64,000 bases of DNA from NCBI GenBank assembly GCA_964401845.1, contig CAYOAD010000001.1, positions 1-64,000 of the forward strand. The letters run 5' to 3'. The translations under genes and the position numbers were made by a program. Numbering within the stretch: the first letter of the stretch is position 1; each line of letters opens with the position of its first letter. Positions 44,967-53,118 of the stretch are shown here, in pieces. This stretch comes from CAYFKJ01 sp964401845. GTDB taxonomy: Bacteria > Pseudomonadota > Alphaproteobacteria > UBA2966. The notes beneath the pieces are model-generated. The model worked only from the letters and a program-made list of their open reading frames with translations. It had not been told where the DNA came from and made no database searches.

Positions 44967-46480
44967 GCAACGCGCCAACAAGACCGGTTTCCTTGCTGAT
45001 CGCGGCCCTGGGCGGCGAGGGTGGCGGGGTGTTGACGCGCTGGATCGTCAATTCCGCCAGGGCGGATGGCCTGCCCGTGCAGGCGACCTCCATCCCCGGC
45101 GTCGCCCAGCGGACGGGTTCGACAACCTATTACATCGAGATCTGGCCCGAGGCGATCGACCCCCAGGACGGCCGCCGGCCGGTCTTCTCGCTCGCCCCGG
45201 CCGCCGGCGAGGTGGACATCGTTGCCGCCACGGAACTGGCGGAAGCGGCGCGCATGATCGAAGCGGGATACGTCACCCCCGACCGCACCACCCTGGTGGC
45301 ATCCGATCACCGCGTCGCCACCACCCACGAGAAGATCGCCATGGGCGACGGCCGCGCCGACAGCGCCCAACTGGCGGAGGCCGCCGCGCGGCGTTCGGCC
45401 GACTTGATCATGTTCGACATGAAAGCGGCAGCGGCGGAAAAAGGCGCCATCGTCAACTCGGTCATTCTCGGGGCGATTTCTGCCTGCGGCGTGCTGCCCG
45501 TCTCGCCGGAGAGGTTCGTCGCCGCCATCCGCGACGAGGGAAAAGCGGTGGAGTCAAATCTCGGGGGCTACCACGCGGGCGTCGCGTTCGCCAAGGGCCA
45601 GGATCCGGCGTCTCTGGCGACGGACGGCGCCGCAACAGCCGAATTGCCGACCGCCTTGGAAAGCCGGATCACCGGATCGTTCCCCGCCGACGCCGGTGAC
45701 CTTGTCAGAACCGGCGCGGCAAGAATGATCGACTACCAGGATGAGGATTATGCCCGGCTTTACCTCGACAGGTTGCAGAGCTTGGGTGTATTGGACCCCC
45801 AAACTCTCAACAGCACCGCCCGGCATCTCGCGGTGCGCATGTCGTTCGAAGACGTCTACCGGGTGGCTCAGGCCAAGACCCGGGCCAGCCGCCTAACCGA
45901 TATCCGAAAGACGGCGGGCGCCTCACCCGATGAACCGGTGATCGTTTCCGACTTCTTCAAACCCCGTTTCGAGGAACTCTGTGACGCCCAGCCCGCCGGT
46001 TTCGCGAGGCGGTTGCTGAAATTCGCTGAAACGCGCCCGGCACTTGCCGCCAAATCCTGGCCCATGGAAATCCGCAGTACCACGGTCTGGGGATTTTTCC
46101 GCCTCCGTTTGCTCGCCGGACTGAAAGGGTTGCGCCGCTCGTCCCTTCGTTACGCCCGCGAACAGGCGGAAATCGAAACCTGGCTTGGGTATATCCGCGA
46201 TGCGGCAGCCGCATCGGACCGCCTCGCGCTCGAGATCAGCGAATGCGCCGGTCTGATCAAGGGCTACGGCGAGACCCATCGGCGCGGCACGGCCAGCTTC
46301 ACCGCCATCTGTGATGATCTTGTCCGGAGCGCGGCCGGCGGAACGATGCCGGCGGAGGATGCAGCCGATGCCATTGCCACAGCCCGCAAGGCGGCGCTGG
46401 CGGACCCCGATGGCCAAGCGTTGGAGCAGACCTTGGCGCAGCGCCCGCCAAATGCCGTGAAAAAGGAAGACGCCGCTTAG
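44963..46480 (+). CDS. iorB: Indolepyruvate oxidoreductase-like beta subunit with C-terminal extension (IorB)
   Basis: The product is 505 residues. The first 200 or so are the gamma-type domain of the oxidoreductase (LLIAALGGEGGGVLTRWIVN, GVAQRTGSTTYYIE). The remaining 300 residues form a helical region not found in the short archaeal subunit. This architecture occurs in bacterial IorB proteins (DUF6537 type; named from memory). It includes FRLRLLAGLKGLRRSSLRYA. Its stop interlocks with the stop of the convergent porB-like gene. Confidence 0.9.
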   Translation: MSNAPTRPVSLLIAALGGEGGGVLTRWIVNSARADGLPVQATSIPGVAQRTGSTTYYIEIWPEAIDPQDGRRPVFSLAPAAGEVDIVAATELAEAARMIEAGYVTPDRTTLVASDHRVATTHEKIAMGDGRADSAQLAEAAARRSADLIMFDMKAAAAEKGAIVNSVILGAISACGVLPVSPERFVAAIRDEGKAVESNLGGYHAGVAFAKGQDPASLATDGAATAELPTALESRITGSFPADAGDLVRTGAARMIDYQDEDYARLYLDRLQSLGVLDPQTLNSTARHLAVRMSFEDVYRVAQAKTRASRLTDIRKTAGASPDEPVIVSDFFKPRFEELCDAQPAGFARRLLKFAETRPALAAKSWPMEIRSTTVWGFFRLRLLAGLKGLRRSSLRYAREQAEIETWLGYIRDAAAASDRLALEISECAGLIKGYGETHRRGTASFTAICDDLVRSAAGGTMPAEDAADAIATARKAALADPDGQALEQTLAQRPPNAVKKEDAA

Positions 46481-47823
46481 TCGGCCGCCGCCCCCGGCGC
46501 GTCGTCACGGACGTAGCGTTTCAGGATTGCCAGCCGTTCATCGATCTTACGGCTGATGTGCGCGACCTCCTCCTCGTCTAGGTGGCGGTACTTGCCGTTC
46601 AGCGCAACGTATTCCTCGACGGGAACCGGCTTGTCGGTCGGTCTGGTGAAGGTCAGCCCGTCCTCCGGCGTGAATTCCCAGAGCGTGACGAAATTGGTCT
46701 CGACGCCCTTGCGGCAAACCTCGATGGTCTCGGCGGAGGAAAAACGCCAGCCCGAGGGACAGGGGGCGAAGACGTGCAGGTAAGCCATGCCGTGTTTGCT
46801 CGCCTCGATCGCCTTGTCGAGCTTGTCGTAATAATCCTCCATGTAGGCCAGCGATGCCGTCGCCACATAAGTACAATTGTGGTTCATCATGATGACCGGC
46901 ATGTTCTTGGCGTCCTGCGACTTACCGCGCAAGGCATCGCCCACCGGCGTCGTCGAGGTCCAGGAGCCGAATGAGGTCGAACCCGAACGCTGCATACCGG
47001 TGTTCATGTAGCCTTCGTTGTCGACGCAGACGTAAAGCATCTGTTCGCCGCGCTCCGCCGCGCCCGAGAGCGACTGAAAACCGACGTCCACGGTACCGCC
47101 GTCACCGGCCAGCGCCAGCATCTGCACGTCGCCCCGACCGACCCGGTTGTACTGCTTCTTGATGCCCGACAGCATGGAGGCAGTATTGGTCAGCAGCGGA
47201 TGAAAGACCGGCACCTTGGTCCCGGTCTGGCCGTTGTAGCCCACCGTGCCCATACCGGGAATACAGCCGGGCGGCGTCGCCAACACCGTGTTGGCGCCGA
47301 CGCGCCTCAGCGTATGGCGGATCAGCAGTTCCGAATTGCAGCCCTGACAAGCGGCCAGGCCCGGTACGAACAGGTCCTCCTCCCCGCCCATCTCGCGATA
47401 GATACGGGCGGCGCCGCTGAGACCCAGCGCGTCGTGGGGACAGGCCTTGACGCAGGCCGGATCGCCGTCGCAGGTATCGCACTTCACGACATGACCGGCA
47501 GCCTGGTTGAACTGGATGCCGCCGTAAGCACAGCCGACCGTACATAAAAGACAGTCGACGCACTTGGTGGCGTCCCAGTCGATCACGCCATTGTCCGAGT
47601 TCTTCGCCAACGCCGCGGCAGGGCAGTTCATGACGCACTTGGGATCGCCGCATTGGCGGCAGAGCGCCAGTTCGAAGCGCCCGTCATCGCCGGCGACGAC
47701 CTGCAGCCGGGAATTGACGATGTCGCCGGCGCCCGTCTTGGCCTCGGCACAGGCGGTCATGCAGTCGTTGCAGCCGTCGCAGAGATCGGCGTTGAAGGTG
47801 ATGGTATCGTAACTGTAACCCAC
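46477..47823 (-). CDS. Pyruvate:acceptor oxidoreductase beta subunit fused to an N-terminal four-cluster ferredoxin domain
   Basis: The product is 448 residues. Residues 1-135 form a 4x[4Fe-4S] domain with exactly sixteen Cys in four groups: 15/18/21/25, 55/58/63/67, 88/91/94/98 and 115/118/124/128. This is the pattern of HycB/DMSO-reductase beta-type electron-transfer subunits. The rest is a PorB domain: CQGC at 159-162, GDGGTVDVGFQSLSGAAERG with the ThDP motif, DNEGYMNTGMQRSG and NHNCTYVATASL. Standard PorB lacks such an N-terminal domain. It is the last gene of a five-gene operon. Electrons would leave through a chain of clusters toward the adjacent flavoprotein; this is inference. Confidence 0.9.
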   Translation of the reverse strand: MGYSYDTITFNADLCDGCNDCMTACAEAKTGAGDIVNSRLQVVAGDDGRFELALCRQCGDPKCVMNCPAAALAKNSDNGVIDWDATKCVDCLLCTVGCAYGGIQFNQAAGHVVKCDTCDGDPACVKACPHDALGLSGAARIYREMGGEEDLFVPGLAACQGCNSELLIRHTLRRVGANTVLATPPGCIPGMGTVGYNGQTGTKVPVFHPLLTNTASMLSGIKKQYNRVGRGDVQMLALAGDGGTVDVGFQSLSGAAERGEQMLYVCVDNEGYMNTGMQRSGSTSFGSWTSTTPVGDALRGKSQDAKNMPVIMMNHNCTYVATASLAYMEDYYDKLDKAIEASKHGMAYLHVFAPCPSGWRFSSAETIEVCRKGVETNFVTLWEFTPEDGLTFTRPTDKPVPVEEYVALNGKYRHLDEEEVAHISRKIDERLAILKRYVRDDAPGAAAD

Positions 47824-47833
47824 GGTCTGTCCC

Positions 47834-49096
47834 CTAACGCCAGTTCTGTGACATCAATTTGCGGCCGGTCTCTCCGGGCTTCGCCAGGAAGTCCGCCTTG
47901 ACCGGATCGATGTCGATTTTGCGTAAAATCAGTTGCCACATGATGCCGGCGTCGAACCCAAGGTCGATGCCGGAGATACCCTGAAGCTTGCCGTCGCGCA
48001 GCACGATGGAGCGGTAGCTCGGCGCCTCGGGCCCGCCTTCGATCGAGACTTCCGCCCCGCCATTGAGAGCATCACCACCGCTCAAGCCGACGGAGAGCGC
48101 CTGCCGTCCGAAAAACCGATAGGTGTTGATCGGCACCCCGCCGGGGTAGGGTTTGACCCCCGTATCACCGGTCATGTCCATGCCGGCGATGCGGCCCTGC
48201 TCCACGGCGTTGGGCAGAATGCCGATATTGGACTTGCCCTCAGCGTAGAAATCGTCCGCCGCCGCAACGTCACCGGCGGCCCAGATATCGGGTTGGTTGG
48301 TGCGCATGAATTCGTCGACGACGACGCCGCCCTCGATTTCCACGCCACTGCCCTCGAGGTAGTCGACCACGGGCTTCACGCCCGTCGCCACCAGGACGAG
48401 ATCGCTCTCCACCACGCTGCCGTCATCCAGCGTGGCGGCGTAGCGTTTAGCGCTTTTCGCAACTTCCGACACCGCCCGGCCCATCAACATCGTGGCGCCG
48501 TGGTCCGTGAAGGCGGCTTCGATCATCCCGGCCGCCGTGGCGTCGAAATAGCCCGGCAGCACCTGATCCTGCATTTCCACGACGGTGACCTTGTAACCGG
48601 CTTCGACCAGGTTTTCGGCAGCGTGCATGCCGACCAGACCGGCGCCCATCACCAAAGCCGAGCCGCCGGGGGCCAAACCGGCCTTGAGCGAAGTGGCGTC
48701 GTCCATGGTGCGCAGGACGTGGAACGGCACGTCATCCAATCCCTTGACCGGCGGAATGGCCGGCGCGGCACCACTAGCTAGCAGGAGTTTTCCGTATTCG
48801 AGCGAACGACCGCAGGTCTGTGTCACCGTGTGCGCCGTCGGGTCGATCGAGGCAACCTCACAGCCCGTGCGCAGCAGGACATTGTTGTCCTCGAACCAGT
48901 CTTGGTCGCGCAAGGCGACATTTTCCGGCTCCGAACGCCCCGACACGACATAGGGCAGGACGGTCGGCGAATAGGGCGGATGGCCGTCGCGCGTCAGCAT
49001 GACGATGTCGCCGTCGCCGTCGATCAAACGAATGGCGCTCGCCGCCTCCAGCGCGGCATGGGACGAGCCGATGATGAGATAGGGGATGGGACTCAT
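47834..49096 (-). CDS. FAD-dependent pyridine nucleotide oxidoreductase in the por operon
   Basis: The product is 420 residues. It has an FAD motif (YLIIGSSHAALEAASAI), an NAD(P) motif (ALVMGAGLVGMHAAENLVEA), the FAD-closing IWAAGDVAAADDFY and a C-terminal dimer domain. It resembles rubredoxin reductase and the nitrite reductase flavoprotein domain. It has no redox CxxC. It sits between porA and porB with gaps of 15 and 10 bases, so it is an integral part of the operon and a likely NAD(P) or quinone outlet for the electrons. Confidence 0.88.
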   Translation of the reverse strand: MSPIPYLIIGSSHAALEAASAIRLIDGDGDIVMLTRDGHPPYSPTVLPYVVSGRSEPENVALRDQDWFEDNNVLLRTGCEVASIDPTAHTVTQTCGRSLEYGKLLLASGAAPAIPPVKGLDDVPFHVLRTMDDATSLKAGLAPGGSALVMGAGLVGMHAAENLVEAGYKVTVVEMQDQVLPGYFDATAAGMIEAAFTDHGATMLMGRAVSEVAKSAKRYAATLDDGSVVESDLVLVATGVKPVVDYLEGSGVEIEGGVVVDEFMRTNQPDIWAAGDVAAADDFYAEGKSNIGILPNAVEQGRIAGMDMTGDTGVKPYPGGVPINTYRFFGRQALSVGLSGGDALNGGAEVSIEGGPEAPSYRSIVLRDGKLQGISGIDLGFDAGIMWQLILRKIDIDPVKADFLAKPGETGRKLMSQNWR

Positions 49097-49111
49097 GTGT
49101 TTGACTTTCGC

Positions 49112-50338
49112 TTAGTCGTTTTCGTTCAGCCAGATCGGGCCATCGGTCTCGAAGCCCGCCAGGGCTTGTGCCGTCAGATCGATGGCTTGGGCGAAGTGCC
49201 CGACCGTGATGTCGGCGCCGGCCAGGCCGCCGATGAAGCTCAGCGCCGGTATGCGGTCCTTGAGGTGATAGAGTGCACCCATGGTTTCCTGATAGACCGG
49301 ACCGGAATTCCAGCCGAAGCTGACGGCCCGGTCGACGACGCCGATCGCCTTTACTTTCGAAAGCGCTGACTTCATGGCCTCCAGCGGGAAGGGGCGGAAG
49401 GTCTTGACCTTGATGAGGCCCACCTTCTGGCCGCTCTCCCGCGCCTCGTCGACGGCGTCCTTGCCGGCGCCGCTCATGCTGCCGATGGTCACCAGAGCAT
49501 AATCGGCGTCGTCCAGGCGGTATTCCTCGATCAAGGGCGCGTGTTCGAAGCCGAAGCGGTCGGCCCACTCCTCGTGCACCTCCGTGATGACCCTGAGCGC
49601 CGCCTGCATGGCGTCGCAGTGGCCCTTGCGGTATTCGACGAACTTGGCCGGGCCCGGGCCGCCGGCGCCACCGATCAGCGGGTCGACGCCCATGGGCCGT
49701 TCCGGATCCAGCGCGATGTGCCAATTGACGTTCTTTTCGCCAAGGAAGGCGTCGACTTCCGCCTGTTCGGGGATCTCCACCCGGCTGACGCCATAGGAAA
49801 GATAATTACCGTCGTGATTGACGTTGACCGGCAGCATGACGTCGGGGTGTTCGGCGACCTTGTAGGCCATGGGGATGGTGTTCAGCGTCTCCTGGCTGGT
49901 TTCGCAGTACATGTGGATCCAGCCGGCGTCGCGCACCGTCATGGCGTCCTGCTGGCTGCCCCAGACGGCCTGGGGGCTGAGACCGTCACGGGTCACCAGC
50001 GAAGCGACGATGGGCAGCCTGAGACCGGGCGTGCGCCAGTAAGGTTCGAACATGAAGGCGAGGCCAGGACCGCAGGTCGCGGTATAGGTCCGCCCGCCGG
50101 CCAGCGCCGCGCCATGCAGGCCGGACAAGACGCTGTGTTCTCCCTCCATGTTCATCAGTTCGGCGTCCAGCAGGCCGTCGGCGATGAACTGCGAGAGGTA
50201 TTCCACCAGCGAGGACTGCGGCGTGATGGGATAGACCGCCACCATGTCGGGACGCGACAGGAGCGCGCCCCAGGCGGCGGCTTCGTTGCCGTCGCAGACG
50301 ATGACGCGGGATTCGTTGGAATGGGCGAGGTTTGTCAT
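49112..50338 (-). CDS. porA: Pyruvate:acceptor oxidoreductase alpha subunit (PorA-like)
   Basis: The product is 408 residues. The pyrimidine-binding domain begins VIVCDGNEAAAWGALLSRPD and VAVYPITPQSSLVEYLSQFI. MNMEGEHSVLSGLHGAALAG and TATCGPGLAFMFEPYW follow, as in PorA. It pairs with the PorB-like subunit to bind ThDP. The open frame continues upstream of ATG at 50338, but that part overlaps porD and is Arg-rich out-of-frame sequence. It follows porD by two bases. Confidence 0.92.
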   Translation of the reverse strand: MTNLAHSNESRVIVCDGNEAAAWGALLSRPDMVAVYPITPQSSLVEYLSQFIADGLLDAELMNMEGEHSVLSGLHGAALAGGRTYTATCGPGLAFMFEPYWRTPGLRLPIVASLVTRDGLSPQAVWGSQQDAMTVRDAGWIHMYCETSQETLNTIPMAYKVAEHPDVMLPVNVNHDGNYLSYGVSRVEIPEQAEVDAFLGEKNVNWHIALDPERPMGVDPLIGGAGGPGPAKFVEYRKGHCDAMQAALRVITEVHEEWADRFGFEHAPLIEEYRLDDADYALVTIGSMSGAGKDAVDEARESGQKVGLIKVKTFRPFPLEAMKSALSKVKAIGVVDRAVSFGWNSGPVYQETMGALYHLKDRIPALSFIGGLAGADITVGHFAQAIDLTAQALAGFETDGPIWLNEND

Positions 50339-50340
50339 GA

Positions 50341-50631
50341 TCAGTCCTCCCGCTCGGGCACCATGGCGATGGCGCGCTGGGGACATTCGGCGGCACAAAT
50401 ACCGCAGCCTTTGCAGGTGTCCAGCTGGATGTCGAACCAGCGCGGGCGTTCGGTGATGCACTGCACCGGGCAGAAAATCCAGCAAACGGCGCATTTGACG
50501 CACTTGTCGCGGTCGACAACCGGGCGCTCGGCGCGCCAGTCGCCGGGCAGCATTTCGCTGTATTTCGTGGCGATGGGCGCCATGCCGTCGGGCACGCCCG
50601 AGGCGTCGAAAGGGGCGCGGGTATGGCTCAT
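50341..50631 (-). CDS. porD: Pyruvate:acceptor oxidoreductase delta subunit, 2[4Fe-4S] ferredoxin (PorD-like)
   Basis: The product is 96 residues. Two complete cluster motifs are visible, CVKCAVCWIFCPVQC and CKGCGICAAECPQRA, after an N-terminal WRAERPVVDRDKC region typical of the delta subunit. It moves electrons from the ThDP core. Its start overlaps the porG stop by four bases. The operon therefore supplies six [4Fe-4S] clusters in ferredoxin-type domains, counting the N-terminal domain of the PorB-like protein. Confidence 0.94.
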   Translation of the reverse strand: MSHTRAPFDASGVPDGMAPIATKYSEMLPGDWRAERPVVDRDKCVKCAVCWIFCPVQCITERPRWFDIQLDTCKGCGICAAECPQRAIAMVPERED

Positions 50632-51236
50632 GCTGTATCTCCGGCGGTTTGCGCGGCGGCGGCTTGGGTGGGAACGACGGCCGCCAGTTCATGGACAACC
50701 GTTTCCGCGTATCCCCGTTCGATCGCTTCCATGTTCTGGGCCAGCCCGGCGTCGCGAAAGTTGGCGGTGCTGAGGCCGTCCTTCAGTGATTCCAGGGACA
50801 CGATGCCGGTCGCCTTGGCGAACGCACCGAGCATCACGGTGTTGGTGATGGGCCGGCGGAAGATGCCCATGGCGATGCCGACGGCGTCACACAAGCCGGC
50901 CTTGACCAGCGTCGACGGCAGGTCGAGCTGGTTGATGTCCTTTTGCGTCGCCTGCACCAGCGTGCCGTGATCGTTCATGCCGGCGAATACGTCGACGGCG
51001 TTGGCCACCGTGGGATCGATACAGATAATGCAGTCCGGATTGTAGATATTGGTGACGCTGCGAATTTCCTCGTCGCTGTAGCGCATGAAAGCCGCTACCG
51101 GTGCGCCGCGGCGTTCGAAGCCGAAGGACGGGATCGCCGAAACGAATTTGCCTTCGGTCACCAGCGCCTTGGCCAATATCTTGGAGAGCAGGACGGCGCC
51201 CTGGCCGCCCCGGCCGTGAATTCGAATTTCGTACAT
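50628..51236 (-). CDS. porG: Pyruvate:acceptor oxidoreductase gamma subunit (PorG-like)
   Basis: The product is 202 residues. The gamma-domain start is YEIRIHGRGGQGAVLLSKIL, with FGFERRGAPVAAFMRYSD and LGAFAKATGIVSLESLKDGL later. It is the first gene of the operon porG-porD-porA-flavoprotein-porB. The ATG at 51236 has AGGA four bases upstream. The region upstream is interrupted by a scaffold gap, so the promoter is only partly visible. Confidence 0.92.
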   Translation of the reverse strand: MYEIRIHGRGGQGAVLLSKILAKALVTEGKFVSAIPSFGFERRGAPVAAFMRYSDEEIRSVTNIYNPDCIICIDPTVANAVDVFAGMNDHGTLVQATQKDINQLDLPSTLVKAGLCDAVGIAMGIFRRPITNTVMLGAFAKATGIVSLESLKDGLSTANFRDAGLAQNMEAIERGYAETVVHELAAVVPTQAAAAQTAGDTA

Positions 51237-51237
51237 G

Positions 51238-51274
51238 TGTTCCTACAAGTCACGAATTGTGGTCCGACCGGACC
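51238..51274. repeat. Left copy of a 37-base sequence flanking the scaffold gap
   Basis: Identical to 51375-51411. Because it abuts the N run exactly, it is more likely overlapping contig ends than a biological repeat. It includes the palindrome GGTCCG-AC-CGGACC (51261-51274). Confidence 0.85.
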
Positions 51275-51374
51275 NNNNNNNNNNNNNNNNNNNNNNNNNN
51301 NNNNNNNNNNNNNNNNNNNNNNNNNNNNNNNNNNNNNNNNNNNNNNNNNNNNNNNNNNNNNNNNNNNNNNNNNN
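51275..51374. other. Scaffold gap of exactly 100 N
   Basis: A run of N with round length, so the true gap size is unknown. Flanking identical ends suggest the contigs overlap and the real gap may be zero. Confidence 0.98.
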
Positions 51375-51411
51375 TGTTCCTACAAGTCACGAATTGTGGT
51401 CCGACCGGACC
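51375..51411. repeat. Right copy of the 37-base sequence, containing a GntR/FadR-like palindrome
   Basis: Identical to 51238-51274. The core TGGTCCGACCGG is one base from the TGGTC-x-GACCA pattern bound by FadR-subfamily GntR regulators. The perfect part is GGTCCG-AC-CGGACC at 51398-51411. Confidence 0.6.
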
Positions 51412-51427
51412 GTGACCCCCGGCGCGC

Positions 51428-51456
51428 ATTCTGCAATTTAGGGGGCAATTGCGCAA
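51428..51456 (-). promoter_or_regulatory. Candidate promoter for the por operon
   Basis: On the reverse strand: TTGCGC (51456-51451), 17 bases, CAGAAT (51433-51428). Transcription would begin near 51421, placing the GGTCCG-AC-CGGACC palindrome about 10-23 bases downstream, a repression-type position if the gap is an artefact. Confidence 0.4.
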
Positions 51457-51477
51457 TAACCCTATATTTAATATAGA
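51449..51477 (+). promoter_or_regulatory. Candidate promoter and palindromic operator for the GlcD-type dehydrogenase
   Basis: TTGCGC (51449-51454), 17 bases, TATAGA (51472-51477). A perfect palindrome CTATATT-T-AATATAG at 51462-51476 covers the spacer end and -10. The -35 overlaps that of the opposite promoter through the shared TTGCGCAA. Confidence 0.5.
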
Positions 51478-51612
51478 ATTAATTGAATGTCGCTTGTAGA
51501 TCGTTGAAATCGCGAAATTTCCTCCACACGCATCGGTAACTGTTGTCGGAAAGGGGAATTTATGGTGGCATTCACCGAGACCGATTGCCCCACTTCTCAA
51601 TTAGGACGAACC

Positions 51613-52995
51613 ATGAGCGAGCTGCTGGAAGGCCTGCGAGACATTCTCGGCGATAACGGATTACTGACGGACGACGACGCGAGGGAGCGTCATTCGACGG
51701 ACACCAGCGGCTGGGGTGCTGCGACGCCGTTGGCGGTTGCCCGGCCGGCCTCGGTTGAGGAGGTGTCGGCGGTCATGAAGCTCTGTTCGGAGGCGGGCCA
51801 GTCGGTCACGCCGCAGGGCGGCCTGTCGGGACTTGCCGGCGGCGCGGTCCCGATCGGCGAAACTCTCGCGCTGTCGCTGGAGCGCATGCGCGGCGTCGTC
51901 GAACTGGATGCCGAGGGCGCCACCATGTCGGTGCTGGCCGGCACGACGCTGGAGGAAGCCCAGGATCATGCCGAGGAGCACGGCTTCCTGCTGGCGCTCG
52001 ATCTTGGCGGACGGGGTTCCTGCCAGGTCGGTGGCAACGTCTCGACCAACGCGGGTGGCAACCGGGTAATCCGCTACGGTATGACGCGGGACCAGGTCCT
52101 GGGGCTGGAAGTCGTGCTGGCCGACGGCACGGTGATCGACGCCACCAACCGGCTGATCAAAAACAACGCGGGCTTCGACCTTAAGCACCTCTTTATCGGT
52201 ACGGAGGGTACTCTCGGCATCGTCACCAAGATCATCTTTCGGCTGCGCCCGCTGCCCAAGAGCTGGAACGTTGCCTTCATGGGGCTCAACGACTTCAACA
52301 GCGCTATCCGTCTGCTGCGCCAGGCCGGACCGGGTCTCGGCGCCAATCTCTCCGCCTTCGAGGTGATGTGGCGGGATTTCCATGACACGGCGATGACGGC
52401 GGTTCCAACGTTGCGCCCGCCCTTGCAGGAAAGCTATCCGCTTTACGTCCTGATCGAAACACGCGGGATCGACGAGGAACGCGACCGCGACGATCTCGAA
52501 CAATTTCTCGGCGCCATGATGGAACAGGAAATCGTCGCCGATGCCGTGGTCGCCGCTTCGCAATCCCAGGTCGAGCAGCTCTGGGCCATACGCGACGCCG
52601 CCGGCGATATCGTCCGCCACCACGGCACGATGGGCAACTTCGACGTCAGCATCCCGACCGTCGGCATGGATTCGTGGGTTAAGACCTGCCGGGCGGCGTT
52701 GCTGGAAAAATGGCCGAACGCCACGCCGGTTTTCTTCGGCCACATCGGCGACGGCAACATTCACTTGATTTTCGGCGGCGAAGGCTTCGAGCCGCCCGAC
52801 AAGGAACCCGCGGAGGACATGGTTTATGGATTGGTGCGCGACTTCGAGGGCTCGATCGCGGCGGAGCACGGCATCGGACGCATGAAGCACAACTACCTGG
52901 GCCATTCGCGCACCGCCGCCGAAATCGAGCTGATGAACACGCTCAAGCTGGCGCTCGATCCCAAGGGCATCCTCAATCCGGGCGCCGTGATCTAA
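51613..52995 (+). CDS. FAD-linked 2-hydroxyacid dehydrogenase, GlcD / D-lactate dehydrogenase type
   Basis: The product is 460 residues. The N-terminal FAD-binding domain has VTPQGGLSGLAGGAVPIGET and GNVSTNAGGNRVIRYGMTRD. A C-terminal FAD-oxidase domain follows, with GHIGDGNIHLIF and AAEHGIGRMKHNYLG, including the metal-site His residues. It would oxidise a D-2-hydroxyacid such as D-lactate, glycolate or D-2-hydroxyglutarate to the 2-oxoacid. That product could feed the adjacent oxidoreductase or dehydrogenase complex. ATG at 51613 is preferred (AGGACGAACC upstream); ATG at 51562 adds 17 residues. Confidence 0.9.
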   Translation: MSELLEGLRDILGDNGLLTDDDARERHSTDTSGWGAATPLAVARPASVEEVSAVMKLCSEAGQSVTPQGGLSGLAGGAVPIGETLALSLERMRGVVELDAEGATMSVLAGTTLEEAQDHAEEHGFLLALDLGGRGSCQVGGNVSTNAGGNRVIRYGMTRDQVLGLEVVLADGTVIDATNRLIKNNAGFDLKHLFIGTEGTLGIVTKIIFRLRPLPKSWNVAFMGLNDFNSAIRLLRQAGPGLGANLSAFEVMWRDFHDTAMTAVPTLRPPLQESYPLYVLIETRGIDEERDRDDLEQFLGAMMEQEIVADAVVAASQSQVEQLWAIRDAAGDIVRHHGTMGNFDVSIPTVGMDSWVKTCRAALLEKWPNATPVFFGHIGDGNIHLIFGGEGFEPPDKEPAEDMVYGLVRDFEGSIAAEHGIGRMKHNYLGHSRTAAEIELMNTLKLALDPKGILNPGAVI

Positions 52996-53051
52996 CTCCA
53001 ACGAACCGTCCGCGCCAATTTATGGGCTGGATCGCAATCTTCAAATCATAT

Positions 53052-53069
53052 AGGTATACTTATATACCT
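53052..53069. promoter_or_regulatory. Palindrome upstream of the 2-oxoacid dehydrogenase operon, possible GntR operator
   Basis: AGGTATA-CTTA-TATACCT is a perfect 7-bp inverted repeat 50 bases before the E1alpha start. GTATA half-sites resemble operators of HutC-type GntR proteins, and a HutC-type GntR gene ends this operon. Autoregulation is inference. Confidence 0.45.
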
Positions 53070-53118
53070 TTTGTGCCGGAGGATGCGAAAGCATCCCTGG
53101 AAATCGAGGAGGACGGCG

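Larger units (their letters stand above)
51237..51612. other. Divergent intergenic region between porG and the GlcD-type gene, including a scaffold gap
   Basis: The 376 bases contain a 100-N gap (51275-51374) with identical 37-base sequence on both sides, a GGTCCG-AC-CGGACC palindrome within it, and two back-to-back promoter candidates at 51428-51477. No gene of normal size is visible. Confidence 0.8.

Noticed and set aside
51238..51411. 37-base direct repeats as attachment sites of an excised element
   Set aside because: The copies abut an artificial N run exactly, so contig-end overlap is the simpler explanation. No integrase gene is nearby.
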